Shown here in pieces: positions 13,042-20,649 of a stretch of 20,649 nucleotides of DNA (position 1 is the stretch's first letter; every line of letters starts with the position of its first letter). The notes beneath the pieces are model-generated. The model did no database searches. It saw only the letters and a list, made by a program, of their open reading frames with translations, and had not been told where the DNA came from. Source of the DNA: an uncultured Prevotella sp. (GTDB lineage: Bacteria; Bacteroidota; Bacteroidia; Bacteroidales; Bacteroidaceae); the NCBI GenBank assembly GCA_900762125.1, contig CAAFFL010000032.1, positions 1 through 20,649 on the forward strand, read 5' to 3'. Made by a program: the position numbers and the translations under genes.

Positions 13042-13935
13042 ATGAGTAAACCAGAAATGACTCATGTGCTGACGCAAACGGTAGAGCGCCTTTCCGACCC
13101 TCAGTCGCTGAAAGGACTATTCCATCAGCATCGTGACGGTTACCCTCTTCCTTCAGGCACGGCGCTTGAAGAAATCATTTCTTTGGCGCGAGCCATCCTC
13201 TTCCCAGGCTATTTTGGCAAGTCGCAAGTGAACACCACCACGCTGAAATATCAGATCGGTGTCAACACCGAACGACTGCTCAAGCTCCTCACCGAGCAGA
13301 TCCTTGCAGGACTAAGTTTCTCGGCAGAGGATCAGGAGAGCGTATGCCTCAACGACCAGAAAGAGAAAGCTCGACACATTGCCATTCGCCTCATCGAGAA
13401 GTTGCCCGACATCCGCAGCATCCTCGGCACGGACGTCGTGGCGGCCTACAACGGTGACCCGGCGGCGACAAGCTACTCGGAGATCATCTCCTGCTATCCT
13501 GTCATCAAGACGCTGACCATCTATCGTGTGGCACATGAGCTCTATCAGATGCAGGTGCCACTCATTCCCCGCATGATGACGGAGATAGCCCACTCGGAGA
13601 CCGGTATGGACATCCACCCCGGAGCGACCATCGGCGACCACTTCACCATCGACCACGGCACGGGTGTCGTCATCGGCGAGACCTGCATCATCGGCCGCAA
13701 CGTCAAGCTCTATCAGGGCGTGACGCTCGGCGCAAAGAGCTTCCCACTCGACGGCAATGGCAACCCCATCAAGGGCATCCCGCGCCATCCGATCATCGAG
13801 GACGACGTGGTAATCTATGCCAACGCCACCGTCCTCGGCCGCATCACCATTGGCCGCGGCTGCATCGTCGGAGCCAACACGTGGGTGATGGAGGATATGG
13901 CGCCGGAGACACGAGTATACAATAAAGTAAAGTAG
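13042..13935 (+). CDS. cysE: Serine O-acetyltransferase
   Basis: This 297-aa enzyme makes O-acetylserine from serine and acetyl-CoA, the first step of cysteine synthesis in the cytoplasm. The C-terminal half is a left-handed beta-helix of hexapeptide repeats with the family signature HPGATIG...FTIDHGTGVVIGETCIIG. The catalytic Asp/His pair is D204/H205, and the second His is H249 in RHPIIEDDVVIYANATVLG. The N-terminal helical region (1-180) is longer than in the 273-aa E. coli enzyme but is usual in Bacteroidales homologues. It has its own -7 element and is followed after 55 bp by the RNA methyltransferase gene in the same direction. No O-acetylserine sulfhydrylase gene is in the window. There is no obvious long tail beyond NKVK for CysK binding. 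Confidence 0.9.
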   Translation: MSKPEMTHVLTQTVERLSDPQSLKGLFHQHRDGYPLPSGTALEEIISLARAILFPGYFGKSQVNTTTLKYQIGVNTERLLKLLTEQILAGLSFSAEDQESVCLNDQKEKARHIAIRLIEKLPDIRSILGTDVVAAYNGDPAATSYSEIISCYPVIKTLTIYRVAHELYQMQVPLIPRMMTEIAHSETGMDIHPGATIGDHFTIDHGTGVVIGETCIIGRNVKLYQGVTLGAKSFPLDGNGNPIKGIPRHPIIEDDVVIYANATVLGRITIGRGCIVGANTWVMEDMAPETRVYNKVK

Positions 13936-13951
13936 CCGGATAACCGGATAG
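13936..13951 (+). repeat. CCGGATAA/CCGGATAG doublet directly after the cysE stop
   Basis: Two adjacent 8-bp near-identical words start at the base after the stop codon of the serine acetyltransferase gene. They are short, but they fit the pattern of small tandem repeats at gene ends in this window. Confidence 0.5.
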
Positions 13952-13990
13952 TCGAAATAAAGAAGAAACAAAAAACAAAGATAAGAAACA

Positions 13991-15538
13991 ATGGAATTTG
14001 AACTCATCGCCAAGACATTCATGGGGCTGGAACCCGTCCTGGCACAAGAGCTGACCCAACTGGGAGCCAACAATGTACAGATCGGCAGACGCATGGTGTC
14101 GTTTACCGGTGACAAGGAGATGATGTACCGTGCCAACTTCCAGTTGCACACTGCCATCCGTATCCTCAAGCCCATCAAGCACTTCAAGGCACGCTCCGCC
14201 GAGGAGGTCTACGACGAGGTGAAGAAGGTGGACTGGGACAAGTACATCCTCAAGGGCAAGACGTTCTCCGTTGACTCGGTGGTCTACTCTGAAGAGTTCC
14301 GCAACTCCCGCTTTGTGACCTACAAGGTGAAGGATGCCATCGTCGACCAGTTCCGCGAGAGGACTGGTGAGCGGCCCAACATCAGTGTGGCCAATCCCGA
14401 CATCCGCCTGCATATCCACATCGCTGAGGACGACGCGACGCTCTGTCTCGACTCCAGTGGCGAGAGCCTCCATCGGCGCGGCTACCGTCAGGAGAGTGTG
14501 GAGGCACCGCTCAACGAGGTCCTTGCTGCCGGCATGATCATGATGTCTGGTTGGAAGGCCGACACCGACTTCATCGACCCGATGTGTGGCTCCGGCACCA
14601 TCCTCATCGAGGCTGCCCTGCTGGCGCTGAACATGTCGCCGGGCGTCTTCCGCAAGGAGTTCGCCTTCGAGAAGTGGCCGGACTTCGATCAGGACCTCTT
14701 CGACTCCATCTATAACGACGACTCGCAGGAGCGGGAGTTCACGCACCACATCTATGGCTATGACGTCGACATGAAGGCCGTGAACACCGCACGCCTGAAC
14801 ATCAAGGCTGCGGGACTGTCCAAATATATCACCGTGGAGCAGCAGGACTTCAAGGACTTCAAGAAGCCTCAGGAGAAGAGCATCATCGTGATGAATCCGC
14901 CCTACGGCGAGCGCATCTCCACGCCGAACCTCCTGGGCACCTACCGCATGATTGGCGAGAAGCTCAAGCATGAGTTCAGCGGCAACGAGGCGTGGATACT
15001 GAGCTACCGTGAGGAGTGTTTCGAGCAGATCGGTCTGAAGCCGAGCATCAAGATTCCCGTCTACAATGGCTCTCTGGAGTGCGAGTTCCGGAAGTACACG
15101 CTCTTTGAGGGTAAGATGAAAGAGTTTCGCTCCGAGGGCGGCATCGTGAAGACCGACGCTGAGAAGGCGGAGATGGCGCAGAAGCACCGTTTCAAGAAGA
15201 ACCGCGAGTTCAAGCAGCGCCTGGAGGAAGAAGAGGCCAACGAGGAGGGCGACATCCGGTCATTCAAGTTCCACTCCTTCAGCGACCATCGCTTTGGGCA
15301 ACGGGAAGAGGACCGCAGTGACCGTCGCCGCCGTGACTTCGGAGATGATGACCGTCGCCGCCGCGTCTTTGGCAATGACGACCGTCGTCGTGATTCCGGC
15401 AATGATGACCATCGTGGACGCCGCTCGGATGACTTCAAGGCGCGTCGCCGCTCCGACGACTTCAAGGGCCGCGGCAAAGCACCGTTCAAGGGAGGAAAGA
15501 AATTCAGCAAAAATAGACGATTTGAAGATGAAGACTAA
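13991..15538 (+). CDS. THUMP-domain class I RNA methyltransferase (RlmL N-terminal-like)
   Basis: This 515-aa protein has an N-terminal ferredoxin-like/THUMP region (about 1-155; MEFELIAKTFMGLEPVLAQEL start, RNA binding). A UPF0020-type SAM-dependent methyltransferase follows, with motif I DPMCGSGTILIEA (from D196), an acidic motif GYDVDMKAV (about 257-265) and the catalytic NPPY (N302-Y305) of N2-guanine methyltransferases. The best match is the enzyme that makes m2G in 23S rRNA (RlmL type), without the second methyltransferase domain of E. coli RlmL. Residues from about 385 onward form a highly charged tail with diverged 9-13-residue repeats of Asp-Asp-Arg-Arg-Arg and RRSDDFK type, probably disordered and RNA-binding. 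It is 55 bp after cysE and 9 bp before the S9 peptidase gene. Confidence 0.88.
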   Translation: MEFELIAKTFMGLEPVLAQELTQLGANNVQIGRRMVSFTGDKEMMYRANFQLHTAIRILKPIKHFKARSAEEVYDEVKKVDWDKYILKGKTFSVDSVVYSEEFRNSRFVTYKVKDAIVDQFRERTGERPNISVANPDIRLHIHIAEDDATLCLDSSGESLHRRGYRQESVEAPLNEVLAAGMIMMSGWKADTDFIDPMCGSGTILIEAALLALNMSPGVFRKEFAFEKWPDFDQDLFDSIYNDDSQEREFTHHIYGYDVDMKAVNTARLNIKAAGLSKYITVEQQDFKDFKKPQEKSIIVMNPPYGERISTPNLLGTYRMIGEKLKHEFSGNEAWILSYREECFEQIGLKPSIKIPVYNGSLECEFRKYTLFEGKMKEFRSEGGIVKTDAEKAEMAQKHRFKKNREFKQRLEEEEANEEGDIRSFKFHSFSDHRFGQREEDRSDRRRRDFGDDDRRRRVFGNDDRRRDSGNDDHRGRRSDDFKARRRSDDFKGRGKAPFKGGKKFSKNRRFEDED

Positions 15539-15547
15539 CAGTAGACG

Positions 15548-17770
15548 ATGAAGACAAACAATATTTTCAAAAGGAGCGGACTTCTAGGATTCTTAGGACT
15601 TCTGGGACTCCTATTGCTCCCATCATCAGCTATGGCACAAGACCTAAAACAGTTTACCCTTGAGGACCTCAACTTTGGCGGAACGAACTACCACAACATG
15701 GTGGCGAAGAATCGCTGGACCACTTGGTGGGGCGACCAACTTATCCGCACCGATGTGGAGGAGTGCTTCGTGGTGAACAAACAGACCGGCAAGGAGACAC
15801 GCCTCTTCACGCTCGACCAGCTCAAGAAGAAGAGCGGCCTCGACCTGCATAGCCTCTATGGCGTGAAGTTTCCCGAGGCTGGCAAGAGCGTGGTGCTGCT
15901 CAGCGATGGCAACACCCGTCTGCTGCTCAACTGGAAGAGCGGCAAGACACTCTGGAGCACCGACATCCATGAGGCCCGCAATGCCAAGGCAGCGGAATAC
16001 GCCAGTGCCTCACGCGCCACAGCCTACGTGAAAGATGACAACCAGCTCTACGTGATGACCGCCGACGGCAAGAGCACACAGCTCACCACCGACGGCAGCC
16101 GCGACATCGTCTACGGCCAGAGTGTGCATCGTGATGAGTTTGGTATTAATGGCGGACTCTTCTGGAGCAATGACGGCGAAAAGCTGGCGTTCTATCGCAT
16201 GGATCAGAGCATGGTGACGGACTTCCCACTGGTGGACATCCCCGAGGTGGACTGGAAACCGGAGGCAGGACAGAGCCGCAACGCCACACCCGCACCGGAG
16301 AAATACCCCATGACCGGAGAGACATCGCACAAAGTGACCGTCGGCGTCTACAACCTAAAGACGGGCAAGACTATCTACCTCAAGGCCGGAGACCCTACCG
16401 ACCGCTACTTCACCAACATTGCCTGGGGACCGGACGACAAGCTCATCTATATGTTTGAGCTCAACCGCGACCAGAACGACTGCCGCCTCGTGAGCTACAA
16501 CGCTGAGACGGGCGAGAAGGTTGCCGAGCTCTATCGTGAGACAGACGCCAAATACGTGGAGCCCCTCCACCCCATCCAGTTCCTGCCATGGGACAAGACG
16601 AAGTTCATCATGCAGAGTCAGAAGGATGGCTATAACCACCTATACCTATTTAATAATAAGGGCGAGCAGCTCCGGCAGATCACGTCGGGCAAGTGGGTCG
16701 TGATGAGTGTGCTGGGCTTCAACGAGAAACGTCACAGCATCGTCTACACCAGTAACGAGCTCAGCCCCATCCAGCAGAACATCTTCGTCGTGAATGTGGA
16801 GACGGGCGAGCGTGCAGAGATGGACGCCGACACCGGTGGCTGGCACTCGGGCAGCATCAGTCCCAATGGCCGATACATCTGCGACAACTATCAGACGCCG
16901 ACTATCCCCCGCAAGATTGCCATCGTCGACACAGAGAACGGTCGCTGCACGGCCTACTTCACCGCTTCTGACCCCTGGAAAGGCTATGCCGTACCGGAAT
17001 ATTCGTGTGGCACCATCAAGGCTGCCGACGGCGTGACGGACCTCTACTACCGCATGGTGAAGCCTGTCAACTTCGACCCGAACAAGAAATATCCGACTAT
17101 CGTCTACGTCTATGGTGGTCCTCATGCCCATAACGTCGATACCCACTGGCACTACTGCTCACGTGGCTGGGAGACCTACATGGCACAGAAGGGCTATCTG
17201 CTCTTCATCCTCGACAACCGTGGCTCGGAGAATCGTGGCAAGGCCTTCGAGCAGGTCACCTTCCGTCACCTCGGACAGGTGGAGCTCCTGGATCAGATGA
17301 AGGGCGTCGACTTCCTGAAGACGCTCAGCTACTGCGACACGACCCGCATCGGCGTTCACGGCTGGAGCTTCGGCGGCTACATGACCATCAACATGATCAC
17401 CCATCACCCCGAAGTGTTCAAGGTTGCCGTTGCTGGCGGCCCCGTCATCGACTGGAAGTGGTACGAAGTGATGTATGGCGAGCGCTATATGGACACGCCG
17501 CAGACGAACCCCGAGGGCTACAAGGCGTGCAGCATGCTGCCCTGGGCAAAGAACCTCAAAGGCAAGCTGCAGATCATCATCGGCCTCAACGACCCTGTGG
17601 TGGTGCCGCAGCACGCATTCTCCTTCCTCAAGGCCTGCATCAGCGCCGGCACGCAACCCGACTTCTTCGTCTATCCCGGCGAACCGCACAACATGCGGGG
17701 ACATCAGTCGGAGCACCTGCACGAGCGCATCAGCCAGTACTTTGAGGACTATCTGAAGCCCCTGAAGTAA
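15548..17770 (+). CDS. S9 family peptidase, dipeptidyl peptidase IV type, exported
   Basis: This 740-aa periplasmic serine exopeptidase cleaves dipeptides (typically Xaa-Pro) from peptides. The signal peptide is about 1-30, ending PSSAMAQ; its hydrophobic core is an unusual GLL-GFL-GLL-GLL triplet repeat coded by four 9-bp units. The DPP-IV N-terminal beta-propeller covers about 90-470 and includes the family stretch HRDEFGINGGLFWSNDGEKLAFYRMDQS. The alpha/beta-hydrolase domain (about 530-740) has nucleophile Ser607 in GWSFGG, Asp682 in LNDPVV and His714 in EPHNMRG, so the triad is complete. It starts 9 bp after the RNA methyltransferase gene and is probably co-transcribed with it. The length matches DPP-IV homologues in Porphyromonas and Prevotella. 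Confidence 0.9.
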   Translation: MKTNNIFKRSGLLGFLGLLGLLLLPSSAMAQDLKQFTLEDLNFGGTNYHNMVAKNRWTTWWGDQLIRTDVEECFVVNKQTGKETRLFTLDQLKKKSGLDLHSLYGVKFPEAGKSVVLLSDGNTRLLLNWKSGKTLWSTDIHEARNAKAAEYASASRATAYVKDDNQLYVMTADGKSTQLTTDGSRDIVYGQSVHRDEFGINGGLFWSNDGEKLAFYRMDQSMVTDFPLVDIPEVDWKPEAGQSRNATPAPEKYPMTGETSHKVTVGVYNLKTGKTIYLKAGDPTDRYFTNIAWGPDDKLIYMFELNRDQNDCRLVSYNAETGEKVAELYRETDAKYVEPLHPIQFLPWDKTKFIMQSQKDGYNHLYLFNNKGEQLRQITSGKWVVMSVLGFNEKRHSIVYTSNELSPIQQNIFVVNVETGERAEMDADTGGWHSGSISPNGRYICDNYQTPTIPRKIAIVDTENGRCTAYFTASDPWKGYAVPEYSCGTIKAADGVTDLYYRMVKPVNFDPNKKYPTIVYVYGGPHAHNVDTHWHYCSRGWETYMAQKGYLLFILDNRGSENRGKAFEQVTFRHLGQVELLDQMKGVDFLKTLSYCDTTRIGVHGWSFGGYMTINMITHHPEVFKVAVAGGPVIDWKWYEVMYGERYMDTPQTNPEGYKACSMLPWAKNLKGKLQIIIGLNDPVVVPQHAFSFLKACISAGTQPDFFVYPGEPHNMRGHQSEHLHERISQYFEDYLKPLK
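15578..15613 (+). repeat. Four 9-bp in-frame repeats in the signal peptide of the S9 peptidase
   Basis: There are four adjacent units close to GGACTTCTA (GGACTTCTA, GGATTCTTA, GGACTTCTG, GGACTCCTA), each coding Gly-Leu/Phe-Leu. The unit is a multiple of 3, so copy number would lengthen or shorten the hydrophobic core without frameshift. Confidence 0.85.
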
Positions 17771-17778
17771 GTTGGGAT

Positions 17779-17799
17779 GTCCGGCTTGATAAGCCGGAC
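17779..17799 (+). repeat. TCCGGCTT/AAGCCGGA mini-hairpin, copy 2 (after the S9 peptidase gene)
   Basis: A 9-bp perfect inverted repeat with loop GAT lies 8 bp after the peptidase stop. It shares 8-bp core arms with the in-gene copy at 10237-10256. It may act as a weak transcription end, but no U-tract follows. The rest of the 115-bp gap to purD is A/C-rich low-complexity sequence (CAAAC-like words) with no recognisable promoter. Confidence 0.7.
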
Positions 17800-17885
17800 T
17801 GTCTAACAGCGAACTTCATAAACGAGCAAACCTGCAAACCAAAAACAAAAAGACAAACCAACAACGAACAAACCAACAAACGAAA

Positions 17886-19154
17886 ATGAAGATACTGTTA
17901 TTAGGAAGCGGCGGTCGCGAGCATGCGCTGGCATGGAAGATCGCTCAGAGCAAGAAGTGTGAGAAGCTGTTCATCGCCCCGGGCAATGCCGGCACGACAG
18001 GCGTTGGCGAGAATGTAGCCATCGGCGTGAACGAGTTTGACAAGCTGAAGGACTTCGCTGTTCGTGAGGCCATCGACATGGTGGTCTGCGGTCCCGAGGT
18101 GCCTCTCGTGGGCGGCATCGCCGACACGTTCAAGGCCGACGACCGCACGAAGGACATTGCCTTCATTGGTCCCTCTGCCAAGGGTGCCGAGCTTGAGGGC
18201 AGCAAGGACTTTGCCAAGGCCTTCATGAAGCGCCACGGCATCCCCACGGCCGCCTACGAGACTTTCGACGGCACGACGGTGGAGGAAGGCCTGAAATTCC
18301 TTGAGACGCTGAAGGCTCCCTACGTGCTGAAGGCTGACGGCCTCGCTGCCGGTAAGGGTGTGCTCATCGTCCCGACGCTGGAGGAGGCAAAGAAGGAGTT
18401 CAAGGACATGCTCGGCGGTATGTTTGGCAACGCCTCGGCAAAGGTCGTCATCGAAGAGTTCCTGAGCGGCATCGAGTGCTCCGTGTTCGTCTTGACGGAT
18501 GGCAAGCACTATCAGATTCTGCCTGAGGCCAAGGACTATAAGCGTATCGGCGAGCACGACACGGGTCTGAACACCGGTGGCATGGGCTCTGTCTCCCCTG
18601 TTCCGTTTGCTACGAAGGAGTGGATGCAGAAGGTCGAGGACCGCATCATCCGGCCTACCGTCAACGGTCTGGCAGAGGAAGGCATCGACTACAAGGGCTT
18701 CATCTTCTTCGGACTGATCAATGTTGCCGGTGACCCGATGGTCATCGAGTACAACTGCCGCATGGGCGACCCCGAGACCGAGACCGTGATGCTCCGTCTG
18801 AAGAGCGACATCGTCGACCTCTTTGAGGGAGTGGTGAAGGGCGACCTCGATCAGCGCCCAGTGGAGTTTGACGACCGTGCTGCCGTCTGCGTGATGCTCG
18901 TCAGTGGCGGCTATCCTCAGGCCTACAAGAAGGGCTACCCCATCACCGGCATCGACCAGGTGGAGGGCAGCATCGTCTTCCATGCCGGTACCGCACTGAA
19001 GGATGGCAAGGTGGTCACCGCAGGTGGCCGCGTCATCGCCGTGAGCTCCTACGGTAAGGACAAGGCAGAGGCGCTTGCTAAGAGCATGGAAGAAGTACAG
19101 AAGATCAACTTCACCGATAAGTATTTCCGTAGAGATATTGGGCAAGATTTGTAA
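17886..19154 (+). CDS. purD: Phosphoribosylamine-glycine ligase (GAR synthetase)
   Basis: This 422-aa cytoplasmic ATP-grasp enzyme carries out the second step of de novo purine synthesis, joining glycine to phosphoribosylamine. The N-domain starts MKILLLGSGGREHALAWKIAQS with the P-loop-like GSGGREHA. The central ATP-grasp region (about 102-295) has KADGLAAGKGV, then HDTGLNTGGMGSVSP and the metal-binding EYNCRMGDPETE. The C-domain (about 325-420) has VMLVSGGYP. The length and all signature stretches are those of a normal PurD. The leader is A/C-rich without a Shine-Dalgarno, and no TAnnTTTG box is visible, so it may be read from an upstream promoter. No other pur gene is in the window, as is common in Bacteroidales. 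Confidence 0.95.
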   Translation: MKILLLGSGGREHALAWKIAQSKKCEKLFIAPGNAGTTGVGENVAIGVNEFDKLKDFAVREAIDMVVCGPEVPLVGGIADTFKADDRTKDIAFIGPSAKGAELEGSKDFAKAFMKRHGIPTAAYETFDGTTVEEGLKFLETLKAPYVLKADGLAAGKGVLIVPTLEEAKKEFKDMLGGMFGNASAKVVIEEFLSGIECSVFVLTDGKHYQILPEAKDYKRIGEHDTGLNTGGMGSVSPVPFATKEWMQKVEDRIIRPTVNGLAEEGIDYKGFIFFGLINVAGDPMVIEYNCRMGDPETETVMLRLKSDIVDLFEGVVKGDLDQRPVEFDDRAAVCVMLVSGGYPQAYKKGYPITGIDQVEGSIVFHAGTALKDGKVVTAGGRVIAVSSYGKDKAEALAKSMEEVQKINFTDKYFRRDIGQDL

Positions 19155-19158
19155 ACCC

Positions 19159-19234
19159 AAAATCCTTCCCAAGCCCCTCCAAAAGCAATGTCCCTTCCAA
19201 GCCCTCCCAAAGGGAGGGGCTTGGAGAGGATTTT
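19159..19234 (+). repeat. CCCTCCC...CTTGGAG...GGATT dispersed element, copy 2, forming a long inverted repeat after purD
   Basis: Outer arms at 19159-19180 and 19213-19234 are complementary at 20 of 22 positions. An inner stem (19197-19208 with 19212-19224, one bulge, loop AAA) ends in TTTT, so it could work as the purD terminator. The right part is nearly the same as the element at 6605-6640 that codes the end of the nucleotidyltransferase. Confidence 0.75.
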
Positions 19235-19245
19235 AAGTTGTCTAG

Positions 19246-20169
19246 ATGAAACGAATACAGAACAGGATAGCAGAATCACGATGGGCTTTGCCCACGACGG
19301 CGGCCTATGGCATATTGGTATGCCTTGCTGCCGGCATGTTCAGCATCGGTCACTTGCTGGAGACGGTGCTGCTGTTGGTGGCGACGCTGATGATGGTGGA
19401 GCTGAACAACAGCAACTCCCTCATCCGCATCTACAGTCGGATGGTGTCCTGTTCGTTTCTGGTGATGACCACCATGTCATCGTTCCTGCTCTCCTCGCCC
19501 GAAGCGGGTATGGTGCAGGTGGCGTTCATCGCCTTTCTGCTGCTCATCTTCAAGGCCTATCAGGACAAGGAAGCTGCGGGATGGGTGTTCTACGCGTTCT
19601 TCGCCATCGGCCTGGGGAGCATCGTCTTCGTGCAACTGCTCTATTTTGTACCCATCCTGTGGATACTGCTTGGTGCCAACATCCTCGCACTGAGCGGTCG
19701 CACATTCCTCGCCTCCATCATCGGCCTCATTGCACCCTACTGGTTTGTGGGAGCCTACTACATCCTCACGGGACACCTGGAGGTGCTGGCGAGTCACTTC
19801 ATGACGCTGGCACAGTTGGGAGAGCCTCTGGCCATTGCTACCCTCGGCGAGCACCGGTTGGTGACGCTGTTGTTCATCCTTCTGATCGCCGTCATCAGTA
19901 GCGTTCACTTCATCCTCTACAGCTACAAGGACAAGATCCGCATCCGCATGATCTACGAGATGCTCATCACCCTGGACACCTGCTGCTTCATCTTCATCCT
20001 CCTGCAGCCCCAGCACGCAGACATGCTCCTGTCGATGTCTATCGTCACCACCGCTCCCCTCTGCGGGCACCTCTTGGCCCTCAGTCACACCCGACTGTCG
20101 AACGTCTTCTTCTTTGTCACCATCGCCGTGGCCGTCGCCATCACCGCTTACAACCTATGGATGCCCTGA
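19246..20169 (+). CDS. Polytopic membrane protein of unknown function
   Basis: This 307-aa protein has about eight to nine hydrophobic helices (roughly 17-45, 65-85, 88-105, 112-135, 137-165, 193-210, 227-245, 250-268, 280-304) and short charged loops (KAYQDKE, YKDKIRIR). The N-terminus MKRIQNRIAESRW is basic with no cleavable signal, so the N-terminus should be inside. I do not recognise a catalytic motif. It resembles the poorly described multi-spanning proteins that are common in Bacteroidales genomes. It begins 11 bp after the long inverted repeat downstream of purD, with no visible promoter or Shine-Dalgarno. It overlaps the next gene by 13 bp, so the two are probably coupled in translation and may work together in the inner membrane. 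Confidence 0.75.
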   Translation: MKRIQNRIAESRWALPTTAAYGILVCLAAGMFSIGHLLETVLLLVATLMMVELNNSNSLIRIYSRMVSCSFLVMTTMSSFLLSSPEAGMVQVAFIAFLLLIFKAYQDKEAAGWVFYAFFAIGLGSIVFVQLLYFVPILWILLGANILALSGRTFLASIIGLIAPYWFVGAYYILTGHLEVLASHFMTLAQLGEPLAIATLGEHRLVTLLFILLIAVISSVHFILYSYKDKIRIRMIYEMLITLDTCCFIFILLQPQHADMLLSMSIVTTAPLCGHLLALSHTRLSNVFFFVTIAVAVAITAYNLWMP

Positions 20170-20609
20170 CGACCTTCCTCCTCGACTATGGCTACTGGGG
20201 CATGCTCGTCGCAGCCTTTCTGGCCGGCAGTTTCTTCCCCTTCAGCAGTGAGGCGGTGATGCTGGGACTGATGGCCGCAGGCTTGGAGCCTACCCCTCTC
20301 GTCATCTATGGCACTATCGGCAATGTTGCCGGGTCGATGTTCAACTACTGGGTGGGCCATCTCGGCCGTCTCGACTGGGTGGAGCACTATCTTCACGTCA
20401 AGCGTGAGAGCCTTCAGCGTGCCGAACGGTTCATGAAGGGTCACGGTGCGTGGATCGGCTTCTTCGCCTTTCTGCCGTTCATCGGTTCCGCCATCACCAT
20501 CATGCTCGGTTTCATGCGTGCCGACCTCGTGGTCTCCTTCATCAGTATCACGCTAGGCAAGCTGCTGCGTTACATGCTCCTCATGTATGGCGTCAGTTTC
20601 TTGGTCTGA
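20157..20609 (+). CDS. YqaA/DedA-like (VTT-domain) membrane protein
   Basis: This 150-aa protein has four or five membrane segments. The N-terminal FLAGSFFPFSSEAVMLGLMAAG (about 21-42) carries the F-P-x-x-S-E-A motif of the DedA/YqaA group. GNVAGSMFNYWVGHLGR follows (about 55-71), and LPFIGSAITIMLGFMR (about 106-121) is the second re-entrant part. DedA-family proteins act in the inner membrane; several are flippases or transporters for undecaprenyl phosphate or phosphatidylethanolamine, and YqaA members are the short, less studied branch. The ATG at 20157 lies inside the upstream membrane-protein gene (13-bp overlap). The size is normal for YqaA (about 140-150 aa). Confidence 0.82.
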   Translation: MDALTTFLLDYGYWGMLVAAFLAGSFFPFSSEAVMLGLMAAGLEPTPLVIYGTIGNVAGSMFNYWVGHLGRLDWVEHYLHVKRESLQRAERFMKGHGAWIGFFAFLPFIGSAITIMLGFMRADLVVSFISITLGKLLRYMLLMYGVSFLV

Positions 20610-20627
20610 CAAGGAAAACAAGCGCCG

Positions 20628-20649
20628 ATGGCTAAAAAAAAAAAAAAAA
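20628..20649 (+). other. Possible start of a further gene running into a poly-A contig end
   Basis: ATG GCT followed by 16 A (20634-20649) would read Met-Ala-Lys-Lys-Lys..., a common start for basic bacterial proteins, 18 bp after the YqaA-like stop. The window ends inside the homopolymer, so the length of the run and the gene cannot be confirmed. Confidence 0.3.

Noticed and set aside
13844..15187. Long antisense open frame (447 codons) opposite the RNA methyltransferase
   Set aside because: It is the mirror of a gene with clear THUMP and NPPY motifs; its product is low-complexity Leu/Val/His-rich with no family features.
17901..19172. Long antisense open frame (423 codons) opposite purD
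   Set aside because: It covers almost exactly the purD gene in the opposite strand, has no recognisable domain, and arises from the GC-rich codon pattern of a well-conserved gene.
1..20649. tRNA or rRNA genes, insertion sequences, prophage
   Set aside because: No cloverleaf-like or rRNA-like sequence, no transposase, integrase or phage protein was recognised on either strand.

Overview
This window looks like a chromosomal contig from a Bacteroidales bacterium, most likely a Prevotella-like member of Prevotellaceae. The evidence is fourfold. Several upstream regions carry the Bacteroidetes -7 element TAnnTTTG, some with a -33 TTTG-like box. Most leaders are A-rich without a Shine-Dalgarno. 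The gene content is typical of the group: a DUF5686 outer-membrane protein, a GIN-domain lipoprotein, a giant double-ATPase acyl-CoA dehydratase activase, and a periplasmic DPP-IV-type peptidase. The left edge cuts a gene. The right edge ends in a run of 16 A, so both look like contig ends.

Left part (1-1226, minus strand): a compact lipid set in the order pgpA-like phosphatase, GtrA-family membrane protein, CDP-alcohol phosphatidyltransferase (cut by the window edge). Divergent from it, at 1351-3897, is a signal-peptide protein of the carboxypeptidase-regulatory/DUF5686 family.

Centre-left (3944-7353, minus strand): a tight four-gene operon encoding a sugar-phosphate-type nucleotidyltransferase, an ATP-grasp protein, a second and longer CDP-alcohol phosphatidyltransferase, and a HAD hydrolase. 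Together they look like a pathway that activates, attaches and trims a phospholipid head group; the head group cannot be told from sequence. Its promoter lies between two perfect 16-bp inverted repeats (7356-7371 and 7411-7426), which makes it a candidate invertible or cruciform-regulated promoter. Upstream lies a GIN-domain lipoprotein (7440-8135).

Right part (8359-20609, plus strand): a 1482-aa activase/dehydratase-related protein, serine acetyltransferase, a THUMP-domain RNA methyltransferase, an S9 peptidase, purD, a polytopic membrane protein, and a YqaA/DedA-like protein.

The most unusual feature cuts across all of this. At least seven kinds of short, high-identity repeats sit both inside genes (in frame) and between genes. 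They are heptamer tracts (TTCAAAG, AGTTACG, and a 14-mer made of two heptamers), a 9-bp TGGGACAGT word, a TCCGGCTT/AAGCCGGA hairpin, a CCCTCCC...CTTGGAG...GGATT element, a 22-bp hairpin-containing tandem array, an 8-bp CCGGATA doublet, and a 9-bp GLL-coding repeat inside a signal peptide. Several units are not multiples of three, so a change in copy number would shift the reading frame.
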